Positions 1 to 33,210 of a DNA stretch of 64,000 bases are shown here, in pieces. Every line of letters begins with the position of its first letter. Positions within the stretch are counted from its first letter, which is position 1. A program made the position numbers and the translations under genes. The DNA lies in the NCBI GenBank assembly GCA_022747635.1, contig JAKTNV010000007.1, positions 7,064,997-7,128,996 of the forward strand, given 5' to 3'. Source of the stretch: Hetaerina americana. Taxonomy: Eukaryota; Arthropoda; Insecta; Odonata; Calopterygidae. A model generated the notes under the pieces. It had not been told where the DNA came from. It did not search any database and was given only the letters and a program-made list of their open reading frames with translations.

Positions 1-766
1 TTTTGTTAATCACTATTTTTAATTTAAGCAGAATACATTCTTTAATGAACTGCTCAATGCCATCAGGGCAGGGCATTGTTAAACTCAATTACATCCTCTC
101 TTTCTGTTATACAACAAACTCCCACGTAATAATGGTTGGGTTGCCAAAATGTTAAGCTAGGAAGCCAAAATCCCTTTATACTCCAATTACTAATAAAACA
201 AGGACATTAAACAATTAATTGTTAGAATCATCAATTAAAATAACAATGATCTTCAAGAATTTTAATTGAAAAATAACAATGTTACAGAAGTACTCGAAAC
301 TCATTATCAGTTTTAATCACAGAGGTTTCTTTAACATATGTTCAATTAAATATGAGTTTCATAAGTAATTAATTTCTTATTATGTGACTAAAGATATACA
401 AAAATGTTAGAAATTAAAAGAGCTAACAATTTGCAAAGATGGAGTAGTTACTCTTAAATATTTAATGGACACGAGTAATTATTACCAGCAGTAAATAGCA
501 GAAAGCAAAAATATCTCTCATGACAAAAGTATCACTTCAAAATTTCTCAGACATTAACGACAAAGTATATATACTTAATAGAAAAATGATTTGAGAAGAA
601 TACACCTTTAAGTGACAATCCACAGTTAAACGTTGTAGGCACTACTGAAAAGTACTGGCCAATTTTCACTTAGGAAAAATGGCTATTTAAAAAATTGGGT
701 AGAAAAAAAGAAACAATGAAAACTCACAGCACTTCGAAAAAAAAACCATTGGGTACAATATTTCTT
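1..766. other. AT-rich 3' flank of the OSER1 homologue
   Basis: This is the DNA downstream of the minus-strand OSER1 stop codon. It is AT-rich with no coding potential. An ATTAAA-type polyadenylation signal reads on the minus strand at about 461-466, roughly 300 bases past the stop, and may end the 3' UTR. No canonical AATAAA was found nearer, so the transcript end is uncertain. Confidence 0.4.
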
Positions 767-1828
<1,062 letters not shown>

Positions 1829-2424
1829 CTAAAATGTGGAATTAAAGCACAATAGAATCATTCGGATTCAACAAAGTAAGAAACAACATTGTAAGGGAAG
1901 AGGTACTTACTATGAAATAACTGTCCCACTTAAGCAACGACAACAAAGATTTATCTCCAACAAAGTATTTCATCGAATAACCTGTAATAAATGAAAATAT
2001 TTTATAATTTTCTGGTAGAAATAAACTTCCCTGTCGAGAAATTGAGAACAACATTAATATGTCAGGCACACTATGGCACATTCACCTTGAACCACTATAA
2101 GCCAATCAGTTGTTCACATTCCCTCCGTACGAAAAATAATTAGAAAAGAGCATACCGTTTCTTTTTTGGTAGGCATTACTTCCCATTATACTCATTCGAT
2201 TTATCAAATAAATGTTGAAATTACACGTTTAATAAGTGACGATCGCTTTCACATAATGGCACTGCACGAACATATTTTGTTTACAAAAAAATACGAACTT
2301 TACCGCGAAAAGTAGATAGCCATCAGAAAGAAGGCAAATTATTATACTGGCTTAAAACTAAAACATGCAGCACTTAACAATAAACAATTTTCGATTTATT
2401 CAACAAAAAAAATAATTTACTTAC

Positions 2425-2520
2425 AAGACAAACGGATTTCCTCAACATGACGTCACCCTCCAATGTCTACAACGCACCAGGATGAGGCAATCGACAAATG
2501 AATGCCTCGAGGCGTAATGT
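2425..2520 (-). promoter_or_regulatory. OSER1: Probable OSER1 non-coding first exon and CRE-containing promoter
   Basis: On the minus strand a perfect cAMP-response element, TGACGTCA (2448-2455), lies just upstream of a strong splice donor, CTT followed by GTAAGTAAA (exon end 2425). The donor and the acceptor near 1829 define a plausible 595-base intron in the 5' UTR. The transcription start is not visible. The CRE could lie inside or just upstream of the first exon. This is inferred from splice signals and position only. Confidence 0.4.
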
Positions 2521-2529
2521 TTACGTAGG

Positions 2530-3570
2530 TGAATATCAGAATTAATTTTGGATTTATGATGTTGATTTTCTATTCAAATGAATTATTGGATGAAACCCAA
2601 GGCAATCGGAACGGCATATTGAACAACACATACGTGCAATTCATTTATTCTTCGATCAGCTGCAAAAATGAGCATCGAAATTTATTTATAGTCTTCACTC
2701 CAGTCATTCGAGATACTTTGTTTTTAAACACTTAAACAAAATTGATATATAGTGCATAGGAAACCTTTTGAAAATTTTATAAAATTATTATCATGCTATT
2801 AATCAAATTATATACTAACTATTTAAATTTTTCCTGACTAATAGCGGGAATTTGATTGTGCTTGTTTGATTTCGAGTTGATTATATTGATGCATTTTATT
2901 CTTTATTGACTAAACAAAATCGAAAAATGCGGAAAACAATAAAATCTAGCACTTTCTTCTGAGAGAAACATAGATAAAGGAACCAAAATGCAATCTTTTA
3001 GTTAAAATTACAGGAAGGAAATGTCTGTTAAAAACATGATTATCCAGAAATATAAAATCCCTTCAGGTAATTTAATATCTACAGGCCCTAAAAACATGGA
3101 GATGTTTTTTTTTTAATTTACCTCAATCGTGTAGTCATTACAGTTTATCGATATAGTGCAAGATAAACAAAAACAAACAGGTAAGTAATGGAAAATACAA
3201 GCCCAGTGCACTGGTTACAGAACGTAGCATTTCTTCAGTGTACAACGCAAATGTTGTTTTGAAAGAGGTAAGTTTGCGATGCAATCAACTTTCAAGACTG
3301 ATATTCACACAATAAAAGCACAACTACTTGAAGAACACTTTTAAGAATTACCTAACTATGCCTGGAATTGATACAATTAATCCTCAATTCTCCTTTCTGA
3401 GACAATTTCTCGAAGCTGGGTTATGGTGCCATTTAGCAACTTTGGCCATGGAAGTGAGCATATTGCCTTCAGCATTTTTGATTAATGAGAGCAGTTGTTG
3501 TCAGTACCACTATAAAATCAATTGAGGACCTAAGATTGCTGGCCTTAGCCTTTTGTTCAAGATGGATAAA
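2530..3570. other. AT-rich intergenic DNA, nothing recognised
   Basis: The stretch is AT-rich with no coding, RNA or repeat structure that I can name. Short open frames here are not conserved-looking. Confidence 0.5.
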
Positions 3571-3574
3571 CTAT

Positions 3575-5760
3575 ATTAAAAAAACTGAAACTGAACTGAA
3601 ACGATGTATAAAAAAACTGGATCACACCAGAAATTAGGCATTTGTCCAGGGTATTAAGGATAAAATCACAGTATAATATGTCGTCTGCAGATTACACACT
3701 GCACCATGAATATTCTAACTTAAAAAAGCTGTACTGTATTATGATAAAGAAATCAAAGAAAGAATATAATGATAAACTAATCTTAAATGCAACCAATAAC
3801 ACAAAAATAGCATGGCATATTATTAAACAAAATTCTAGATCTAATGCAATGGAGTTACCAGACCAATTTAGGAATGATAAAAATAAACCAGCGGATCCAA
3901 TAAAACTGGCAAACGAATTCAATAGTTCCTTCTTAAAGCTACCGATGGTTAATGTACAAGATCCTCCTCATGATATCAATATCTCCTTTGCTACGTCTTA
4001 CAAGTCTATTTTTCTTAAACCATGCAGCATTTCAGAGATTTGCTCACACATTACCAATGTTAGAAAGAAAGCCTCAACTGATATAAATGGTATATCTGAA
4101 AAAATAATTCTTGTATAGATGAAATTTTAAGTCCCTTACTCTTACTTGTAAATCAGAGTCTGAGAGAAGCATATATCCTGATGCCCTCAAAGTATCCAAG
4201 ATGATACCAATTTATGAAAACAAAGGGGAAAAAAATGATGTGGGAAATTATTGGCCCATATCTATTATTGGCCCCCAGCTAGGAAAAATATTTGGGTATG
4301 TGTTTAATAAAAGGCTAATGGAGTTCCTTGAAGGCAATAACCTGCTATCCCCAAAACAATTTGGATTCAGAAAAGGGAAGTCAACAGAGCAGGCAATTTT
4401 CAATGCAGTTGACACCATCATACAACAAATTAACTCCAAGCAGAAAGTAATGGGTGTATTCTTTGGCTTGTCCAGAGCATTTGATATGGTTGAGCATGAT
4501 AAACTCTTGTTCAAATGTGACCAAATGGGTATTAGAGGCAAAGCACAGCAATGGTTGGGAACATACCTCAAAAATCGTCAACAAAGGGTAGCTGTCCAGA
4601 AGAATGGGAATACCTTCTTCTCTTCACCATTAGGTGTTGAAAAAGCTGTTCCTTAAGGGTCAGTGTTGGGTCCAACTTTATTTCTCATTTATATAAATGA
4701 CCTACCCAAAAAATTACGTGTAAATCCTCTCGGTAACTGTGTCTTATTTGCAGATGATGTGAGCTTTGTGCTGCATCAGAAATCCTTTGAAGATTTGATG
4801 ACTCTAGGTAAAACCATTATTCAAGACATGGGTATGTGGTGCTATGGGAATAACCTTATTCTCCATTAAACAAAAACTTAGGCCATGATTTTCTCTGCAA
4901 AAACCTGCCATTCTGATAAAAGTACTTCTCAGCCTATGTCAAATAACTGTAAAATTATTAACGAGTATAAATTTTTGGGAATATATTTTGATAAATACCT
5001 GAAATGGGACCTGCACATCCCAATCTAAGTAAAAAATTAAATTCTGTGAACTATCTTCTTTCAATTCTGAAACATACTGTTAGTAGGGATGTTTTAAAAA
5101 CACTCTACTATGGTCTATTTTATTCTCTTGTATCATACGGTATCATAATCTGGGGAAGTGGGTCATCAACTAAGTTAAATAAAATATTTATTATTCAAAA
5201 GAAATTGCTTAGGTTCATGTGCAATAAACCCTATAGAGCCCACTGCAGACCTCTCTTTCAAAGCCTTGGCATCTTAACAGTCCCTAATGTTTTTATTTAT
5301 AATTCGATAATTTTTGCAAAAAAGAACATGCATCTATTCCCATCAAATAATGGCACACATGCCTAAGGAACTAGGACAAGAAATCATCTGTGTGTAGTGT
5401 CTGCTGGCATGACAATGATGTCCAAGGGACCTCGTTCTCTGTGCATCAAAATATTCAACAGGCTTCCCATTAGTTTAAAAAATGAGAAATCAAACTCTAT
5501 TTAAAAAAATAAGTTATTTATGTACTTAAATGAAAAATGTTTTTACAGTGTGAATGACTACTTCAGTTCTGGGTAATTCTGAATTGTATATTGTGTAAAT
5601 TCTTAATTATGTATGCAGGTGTAATTTATTTTTCTTTTCTCTGGCTAGTAATCCAGTTACTGTACTTCATGACGTACCCTATACGATTACATAATTGTAT
5701 GATATTCTATTCCATACTATGTACTTGTCAATTGGGGAAATAATATTATTATTATACTCT
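3575..5760 (+). mobile_element. Dead CR1/jockey-type non-LTR retrotransposon (RT region to 3' tail)
   Basis: Broken reading frames at 3642-4118, 4201-4656, 4663-4869 and 5004-5366 line up as one reverse-transcriptase ORF. The pre-RT linker, with WITPEI-like sequence read in frame near 3620, is followed by the RT finger region (QFGFRKGKSTEQAI), the palm motif SRAFDMVEHDKL, then VP-stop-GSVLGPTLFLIYINDL, the active-site box LFADDVSF, and a thumb/C-terminal part ending near 5366. The stop inside the VPQGS motif is a CAA-to-TAA change. There are several frameshifts and no endonuclease domain, so the copy is 5'-truncated and dead. It ends in an ATT-type simple tail near 5740-5755. The clade is judged from motif style and could be Daphne- or L2-like. 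Confidence 0.85.
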
Positions 5761-5962
5761 TTGTCTTCCTCTACATAGAGATGCAATTTCTGAAGACCTT
5801 GGGGGAAAAATGAGCACCCACTAAAGTTTCAGTAATTTTGCTGCACTCCCCAAAATGTATTGTTTTTAAACAACTAATAAAATTTTCGATATTCAATAAT
5901 TCATTACTCCTCCCAAATTGAAAAAACATACTGTTGTCATAGAATATGGTAGAGCTGTCAAA

Positions 5963-6110
5963 GTTTCAATTGAATAAAACAGTTTCTGGTGTCGCTTGGT
6001 GGAAAATCTTCATATTGAAATTGAAAATAAACATCTTGGCTTTTCCACATAGAACACATTCTATGTGGAACAGCCAAGTTGTTTATCTTCGATTTCACGT
6101 TTCAATTGAA
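5963..6110. repeat. Hairpin insert flanked by 12-bp direct repeats
   Basis: Two 38-base arms (6017-6054 and 6059-6096) are complementary with about five mismatches around a 4-base loop. An exact 12-base direct repeat, GTTTCAATTGAA, flanks the block at 5963-5974 and 6099-6110, which looks like a target-site duplication around a 124-bp insert. It could be a small non-autonomous element or a pre-miRNA-like hairpin. The direct repeat is itself nearly palindromic, which lowers its weight. Confidence 0.5.
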
Positions 6111-6458
6111 ATCAAGTAAGTGGGTAGAAAGGTCATCATTTATGGGCACTTTAGCAAGAAGCCTTCAGTTGAAGTATGCCAGTTTTAAGTATTTTACAAA
6201 GTCATCCCATAAACTATTGACACACTTTTGTAAAGAACACCTCCATGAATTAAGACTGCCATAGGAAATATATATATATTCACTCTTCAGGCTAAGTAGA
6301 TCATTGAAGGTCAATAGAATTCCTGTGGATCCTAGCTATTTATCTGCATTACTTCATCATGGAAGAATGTTGAACTGCATTTCATTCATAAATTAATGAA
6401 CGAATATTAAATAGAAACACAACAAAAAAATTCATTTTACATCCACACTGACTTCACT

Positions 6459-6580
6459 TGATTATTAATCATTTATATACTTTTGGAGGCCTAGCGGACT
6501 CTTGAGCCTGGCAAATTGATGATTATTAATCATTTATATACTTTTGGAGGCCTAGCGGACTCTTAAGCCTGGCAAATTGA
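6459..6580. repeat. Two-copy tandem duplication, about 61-bp unit
   Basis: The unit beginning GATTATTAATCATTTATATA and ending CCTGGCAAATTGA occurs twice back to back. One difference is visible (CTCTTGAGC against CTCTTAAGC). The near-identity suggests a recent replication-slippage duplication. Confidence 0.9.
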
Positions 6581-7290
6581 ATATGTCCGCGATTCATTGC
6601 TTTATTATAACTTTGAATCCTACATTATCCTCCCAGGAATTTTAAGGAAAGCAGAATCCTAATGGATAAAATACAAATGGATTTGGAAAATGAATAAATG
6701 TGGATTTTTTTAAACATTTCATTCAAACAGATTATTATGTACACAAAGCAATTTTACAAACTATCAAGACCAGCTTGGAAGAAGATTAACATCTTATTTT
6801 GGGAAATTACATGCACACAAAGAATAGGGAATCTGTTAGAAATTAAGTCATCACTCGAGTCCATTTTTCTCTTCACACCTCACTCATTAATATTCACCAA
6901 AGAAACACATATTTCTGAGTTCTGCGTAGTAACAATACGTCAACACATTTTATAATGGGCTTAAAAATGAGGAATGAATACAATCATATTGTTTGAGCTG
7001 TATGGATCTCTTTTCTAAATTTATCCTTGAATACAAATAATAATATAATAAAACAGGGCTGCTAAACAAGGCAGCCTGTCCGGCAACTTAATGAGTACCA
7101 ACATAAAGGCTACATTCAGCTGTGCATAGCACATACACATCAAGATCCATGACATTACAAACACCTGTGTTTAGCAAATGTACACATGACCACAATTCAT
7201 TTATTATTAAAATTACAAAGAGTCCACAAGTGACTTCCATCTGAAAAGTCATGCACAGTCTCCAAGGAGTGACTAAAAACTTGGACATTC

Positions 7291-7307
7291 ATTAATATAT
7301 ACATATA

Positions 7308-7355
<48 letters not shown>
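7291..7355. repeat. (TA)n microsatellite
   Basis: An AT dinucleotide run with a few interruptions at its left end. Confidence 0.95.
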
Positions 7356-7356
<1 letters not shown>

Positions 7357-7359
7357 AAT

Positions 7360-10060
7360 ATAGTGAACCTGCACTTTTTGAATGACTGATTTAATTTTTC
7401 CCTCTCCTCCTCCACGTCTCTCGTAAGCAGTCCTTGTTACAGATGACGGAGCACCAAGTAATGGAAAAAAATGGCAATACATGACCTACATGCATCTCAA
7501 GAAACCAAAGTCTCCCAAATTTACTAGACATCTGAAAACATTCTCATAGAAAATACTACTTGATTTGTGATCTGAAATGCCTAAACACATCATTAATACC
7601 CATTTCGCAGGCTCCCATTACTATGGGACACAAAAAATTTGGTCTGTGAGCACAGATGAGAGCTCTACATGCACAAAACAAACATGATCTAATTTGGAAA
7701 TAACTAGAGACATTGCAGTCGACACATAAATTACTAGGTCAATATTCTGGATTAGACATACAACAATGATAATTACATTTTGTTTTACCAGAGACATTCT
7801 TTCCACATAATATCATTTGAACCATTCTCGCCATCAATTAGTTTGCATGGGAAGAGGTTTGGGGGACACTATCGACAAAAGAATTATAAACAATAATAAT
7901 CATAAAATTCATTGAAACTTTGGTTTATCCCTATGCATATGAGCTTTTATAAATATTTTCATTATAAATGTAGATTTCTTTGTTATTGCAGTTCGACTAC
8001 TGACTAGGTCTTCACTTTCCAAAACAGAAGATTCAAAAAAAAATGACCATCAAGAGTAGAACGAAACTTACACAAGTCCAATTGTACCCATTCTTTCCAT
8101 AAACCACAGTTTGGAAATCCAAATGACTGAAAAACACAACAGGGTTCAAGGCATGGAGCCTCTTTTCTCATAAGCCCCCACCCATCAAGACATGAATCAC
8201 TCACACACACACACACACACACAAAGAACATAAATATCGAAAGCAAATGGTTCAACAATATTCCTCTATTCACACATGACAAAAATCATGTGATTGATCA
8301 ACTCCACTACTTACACACACAACAGCAACAAAGTAATATTTTACCCTAACGTTATCATGGGAAATTAAATTTTTGTTTTTTTCTTTACACAATACTTAAC
8401 AAGTTACAAAACAATAAATAAATTACAATCGAGGTCTATTTATACCTAAATTACAATACAATATCTACAATCATTTTGACCACAAATCAACATACAATAA
8501 CAACAACCATTATTATTTTTTTTTTGGACATTGCTTATTTAAATATTTATGCTCAACAAAACATCGTTCTAAATTTATCTGAACAATCTCTCCTCAAAAG
8601 TATTAATCATTCATTTATGCACATTAATACAAATCCTCCTTCAGTTTTTTTAAGTATCCTAACCAATTAAAGTGCCTTAATATGTACATGTATGTATGTG
8701 TATAATCCTCGGACAAGCGTGAACATTATGGTTTGTGCACCAAATAGAAGATGAGCTTAAGGGCATTGGGATCAATGGAAGACCAAAAGAGAATACGGGG
8801 ACTGTTAATGTGAACATATGTCACAACACTTTCCTCAGTAAATGCTGGAGACAATGTTGCGATTTTTTTTTCAAGTGCCGTACATGATGTTTACATTTCT
8901 TAGACATACACTCACGGGTAATGATCCCTCAAAAACGTTTATCTGGGTGGTGGGAATATGCAATTGTTCAATGGATTACAAGGCGGCAGTGGAGAGCATT
9001 AAAGACTTACTCGGGGGAGTGAGTGGATATTGTGGAAGAAACCAAAACAGTATTAATATGCGTTTCCCTTTGTGGAGTGCTTGAAACTAAATCATCTGCT
9101 ACAACATGGTCACATATACATATGGCTGAATATCCTAGGCTTAATGAATTGAATTCATCAAATAAAATGACTATGATGGTCACTGGCCATTGGCAAGCAT
9201 TACTTTCATAGATAAATACATTATTTTGCTATTGAATGTGTTATAAAAGTACAAAGCATAGTTGTGTTATAGATGAATGTAAAGCATTATGCATCTATAG
9301 TACCCACTTTCTGATATCATTCTGTATCATTGGTTGACTGAAGAAGTCTTTCAATTTGTTGTGATCTCAACTGCACAAGATTTTCATGACATAGCGGCCC
9401 TTAACATCATCTCAACATATGCACTGATTTCCTTCTCATTTAGTAGAAACACACTTTGACTCTTAAAGGAGGCATTATGACCAATTACTGGCATATAAAG
9501 TCTTTCCCTCACAATTAAACACTTTCATCATTTATATTCAACAAAAAAATCAACAGCCACTTCCCTTACATTTAGTCATTGAATCCACTCACATGGGGAC
9601 CCTAACTTGGATGGAGCTTTCCAACGAAAGCGTACGTACGTGTCCGTGATAGGAAAATAGTGCTCAAGAGGACTAAACACCTCTGACTCTGCTGCCTTTG
9701 CAGCTCTCTCCTCAACTGCATGCAATGACCACGCCTACTTTGACTAAAAGGCCATGCAAAGAAGGTACTGTGACACCACCAATTTGCATCACAATCCTAA
9801 CATATGTAGTCATGCCCTCGTGCTTCCAGTAATAACATTTCCGAAAAAATGATCAACGCTAGCTTTTTCACCCATCTAACATAAAAATAAATGTCACTGT
9901 CGCTTACAAAGCATTGCATTAAAAAGCTTGGATTAACAGCGACAATAAGTTAATGTGCCCATGGTGTGAGGAGAGCATGAATTTCTTTTTCTTTCTTAAA
10001 AATAAAACTAGAGTATTCCCCGGTGAGAATGAGAGGTGTCGACACCTCTAATGACCTCTA
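7360..10060. other. 3' flank of SNRK, possibly including its 3' UTR
   Basis: The region immediately downstream of the SNRK stop is AT-rich with scattered short frames only. A long 3' UTR would fit, but I could not place a clear minus-strand AATAAA close to the stop, so the transcript end is undefined. A short (CA)n run lies at 8202-8223. Confidence 0.4.
8202..8223. repeat. (CA)n microsatellite
   Basis: An uninterrupted CA dinucleotide run of eleven units. Confidence 0.9.
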
Positions 10061-10062
10061 TG

Positions 10063-30267
<20,205 letters not shown>

Positions 30268-30334
30268 CCCCTCCCCGGCCCTCCGCCGCCTGCCCCTCCC
30301 GCCCTCCCCACCGCCCTCGCCCCTCTCCGCCCTA

Positions 30335-31390
30335 AAGAGAGAGAAACAAAAGCAAAACTAAGACAGGGCGCAAACCGTATTTCCATTGTTTTTCATAGAT
30401 ACACTCGGGAGCAATTGGCGGGACTCGGGTGCACTTATTTGTTAAAGCCACTTCACATCAGCTCATGTAATGGCAACGTACGAGGGGAATCAGAAGGGTG
30501 ATTTCTCGAGTAAGCAGACCGGAATTTTAATGCTTTTCATTCGCTGCGATTGGTAGTAAAATTAATACGAACGTCATGTTAAGGGGATGGGTAAGTTTAA
30601 GAAGGTGATAACGGAAGTACTCCCACAATTGATGCTGTTTACCATCTGCGACAGGGTTTGATGAAGAACACAACCGCGCATGTAGGTATATTTCTATGCG
30701 TTTCCCGAAGTATACTTGTCCTAATCCTTGATCTTATTTTTGTAGCGATGGGAATCGAATAAACATTACATCGCCTATTTTTGCCTGAATGATTTCTGCT
30801 TGGCAATCGTAAAATTTCAAATATTTTGTAAAAGGGTTCACAACTGAAGAATGGTGTATTGGCCTTAATAGGATAATATTCACTAATGATATCCAACATC
30901 ACATCGCATGCAATTGACTTAGAAAATAGTGCTTAACAATTTTCACAACTTCTTTCTAAAATAGAATAAATAATGTGGAGTGCAGAAGTATTTACTATGG
31001 GAAAATATTAAATAACTCAGTGAAATTCTCCGAGCAATTTTGGCAAATTACTGCCGTTGTGTGAATGGACAGTAGCACGCTTCTAATTTGAAAATTAAGG
31101 TGAACTTGAGGATTGACAACAACACACGACACGCATGTAATAAGAAATAAATGGCCGGAATCGTCGCGGCATAATGCATATTAAGTAAAAGTTGCAAAAC
31201 AGGAGTGTTTAGAGACATTTGGACGTGAAGATTGCCGACTGCAACAACGTAAGGAAGAACTTACGACAGGTTTGGAAATGCAAAAAGGAAAAAGTGTACG
31301 TTTAATCTCCAAATGATGAATTTTCCGATTTGAATGGTTGTGTCGCAAATATTTACAGAAGGTAAGGCGGAAGCTGAATACTGAACTTCT
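30335..31390. other. Upstream of SNRK coding exon 1, nothing recognised
   Basis: This is presumably a 5' UTR intron of SNRK, because exon 1 opens with a splice acceptor. I see no first exon in it. Confidence 0.4.
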
Positions 31391-31394
31391 TGTA

Positions 31395-31700
31395 CATTTC
31401 CAATTTATTATATCGTCTCAATTTATTATTTAACCCTTTGTACTTCCTTCTGCCCAACTCCGCGTTTACATTCTTCCACCTTCTTCTCTCATCCGTGATC
31501 CATGGTTTCCTTGTCCATTACCCATTAACGGGTCCTATAGTTTCCTCCGCGGCTTTCGATATCCCTTTCTAGATACATTCCCATTTTTCCTCGATAGTAC
31601 TAAGCTCTTTAACCTCATCGATGATTTCCTCTGCTCCCGGCTGATACACCTTTCTTGTCAATTCAGTTAATTCTTCTACATTCAATTTCCTAACCCGCCG
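31395..31700 (-). mobile_element. LINE fragment, endonuclease-RT linker
   Basis: The minus strand encodes KPWITDERRRWKNV followed by AELGRRKYKG, a linker typical of insect endonuclease-reverse transcriptase LINEs. It probably belongs to the same family as the 50.5-51.8 kb element. Confidence 0.6.
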
Positions 31701-31822
31701 CAAGAATTTATCACACCGTTCCTAAACCTATGCCTTACCATAACATAATATAAACTGATACCTTTCTGAGTCACCTGGAATTTTCCATGTATGTATGTGT
31801 ATTTACATATCCATGCATGTGC

Positions 31823-31826
<4 letters not shown>

Positions 31827-31869
<43 letters not shown>
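31827..31869. repeat. (TA)n microsatellite at the outer end of a palindrome
   Basis: An AT run that stops exactly where the left arm of the large inverted repeat begins. Confidence 0.95.
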
Positions 31870-31874
<5 letters not shown>

Positions 31875-32353
31875 TCAAACACGAAATCCCGCCAAACGGC
31901 GAATAAATACTCATGTATACAGAAACATATATAAGGAAAAGGGATAGGAACACGTATAAAGGACGAACACAATAGAGGTGGGGAAGGCGGAATCGAACGG
32001 ATCACAAGAGTAAAAATATTTCCTCAACCGGGACTCGAACACCGGATCTTTCCACTTGCCGGGCGGATGCTCTTAACCACTTGAGCTATCGAGGATATGT
32101 AATTTACCCTGAGATCCGTGGGTCTTATATGTCGCCCGTATATGGTTAAGAGCATCCGCCCGGCAAGTGGAAAGATCCGGTGTTCGAGTCCCGGTTGAGG
32201 AAATATTTTTACTCTTGTGATCCGTTCGATTCCGCCTTCCCCACCTCTATTGTGTTCGTCCTTTATACGTGTTCCTATCCCTTTTCCTTATATATGTTTC
32301 TGTATACATGAGTATTTATTCGCCGTTTGGCGGGATTTCGTGTTTGAATGTGT
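31869..32353. repeat. Large inverted repeat, 211-bp arms
   Basis: The arms at 31869-32079 and 32143-32353 are near-perfect reverse complements separated by 63 bases. Each arm contains most of a tRNA-like head plus a 135-base body (TTCCCCACCTCTATTGTGTT, TTTGGCGGGATTTCG). The spacer carries the remaining head and the upstream sequence GACATATAAGACCCACGG in the minus orientation. The symmetry is exact: the sums of paired coordinates are constant. Confidence 0.95.
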
Positions 32354-32544
32354 ATTTGGCCAATGTGGCTCATCTCTTTCTTCTGGCTATGCGTGCCACG
32401 AAACGCACTGTTCTTTTCCTGTATGATGTTGTATGAATTCTAACCACTACTCCTTTCCTCTTGTGTATTGTCTATTTTCTCCTTTGGTGGGTGAAACAGC
32501 CCCCTGACGCCATCTCTTGGCTAAAGAATCGGGGCGCTTGGCGA

Positions 32545-32751
32545 CATATAAGACCCACGGATCTCAGGGTAAATTACATATCCTCGATAGCTCAAGTGGT
32601 TAAGAGCATCCGCCCGGCAAGTGGAAAGATCCGGTGTTCGAGTCCCGGTTGAGGAAATATTTTTACTCTTGTGATCCGTTCGATTCCGCCTTCCCCACCT
32701 CTATTGTGTTCGTCCTTTATACGTGTTCCTATCCCTTTTCCTTATATATGT

Positions 32752-32757
<6 letters not shown>
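32545..32757 (+). repeat. Third copy of the tRNA-like unit (family C)
   Basis: This direct copy begins GCGACATATAAGACCCACGG, includes the full tRNA-like head and the same body, then breaks into a (TA)n run after TATATATGTTTCTGTAT. It shows that the repeated unit starts about 35 bases before the tRNA-like head. Confidence 0.9.
32581..32655 (+). tRNA. tRNA-like sequence (pseudo-tRNA, anticodon loop would read GGC)
   Basis: The 75 bases have a 7-bp acceptor stem with one G-U (TCCTCGA with TTGAGGA), an A box (TAGCTCAAGTGG), a 5-bp anticodon stem TCCGC/GTGGA around loop CCGGCAA, and a B-box-like GTGTTCGAGTCC. The T stem has mismatches and position 33 of the loop is C instead of T, so I take it as a tRNA-derived repeat head, not a functional tRNA. 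Related copies lie at about 32025-32097 (minus) and, 5'-truncated, from 32143 (plus). Confidence 0.55.

Positions 32758-32811
<54 letters not shown>
32757..32811. repeat. (TA)n microsatellite
   Basis: A TA run fused to the body of the third family C copy. Confidence 0.95.
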
Positions 32812-32814
<3 letters not shown>

Positions 32815-32918
32815 CTTCGAAATGGAACGCTCTTCGGCGACGCACAAATATTTAAAAAACAGATTTAGATTATTAGATTATAGAAACACAAAGAAAGGAC
32901 ACTCACAATTTGTTATTT

Positions 32919-32949
32919 GACGTTTCGACAGCACGGCTGTCGTCTTCAG
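32919..32949 (-). ncRNA. Hammerhead-like CTGAAGA-hairpin-GAAAC motif
   Basis: On the minus strand the motif reads CTGAAGA, one base, a perfect stem GACAGC/GCTGTC with a short loop, then GAAACGTC. The order matches the conserved core of a minimal hammerhead ribozyme (CUGANGA, stem II, GAAA), except for one extra base before stem II. Hammerheads are known from Penelope-like elements and retrozymes. The assignment is tentative. Confidence 0.3.
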
Positions 32950-33066
32950 AATGGCGTTCTCGGGGAAGAGCGGAGAGGATGTGCGGGGGAGAGGTGGGGG
33001 AGGGAGAGGTAAAGGGACCAATAGGAAATGAACAAGGGGGTGGGGGGGATATGTAGGCAGCCAATT

Positions 33067-33124
33067 GATGCATTCAGTGGGCTTGGTTCAGCCCGGGCGG
33101 GCTGAACCAAGCCCACTGAATGCA

Positions 33125-33126
<2 letters not shown>
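33067..33126. repeat. Perfect palindrome, 29-bp arms with 2-base centre
   Basis: The arm GATGCATTCAGTGGGCTTGG and its continuation mirror exactly around 33096-33097. It abuts a (TA)n run, after which the outer arm word CTGAATGCAT appears once more at 33179. Confidence 0.97.

Positions 33127-33178
<52 letters not shown>
33127..33178. repeat. (TA)n microsatellite
   Basis: A TA run between the palindrome and the SINE at 33.2 kb. Confidence 0.95.
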
Positions 33179-33179
<1 letters not shown>

Positions 33180-33210
33180 TGAATGCATATATATATATGT
33201 ATAAAATATG

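Noticed and set aside
3328..3525. Short frame upstream of the CR1-like LINE
   Set aside because: It is not in a LINE-like frame and has no recognisable sequence features.
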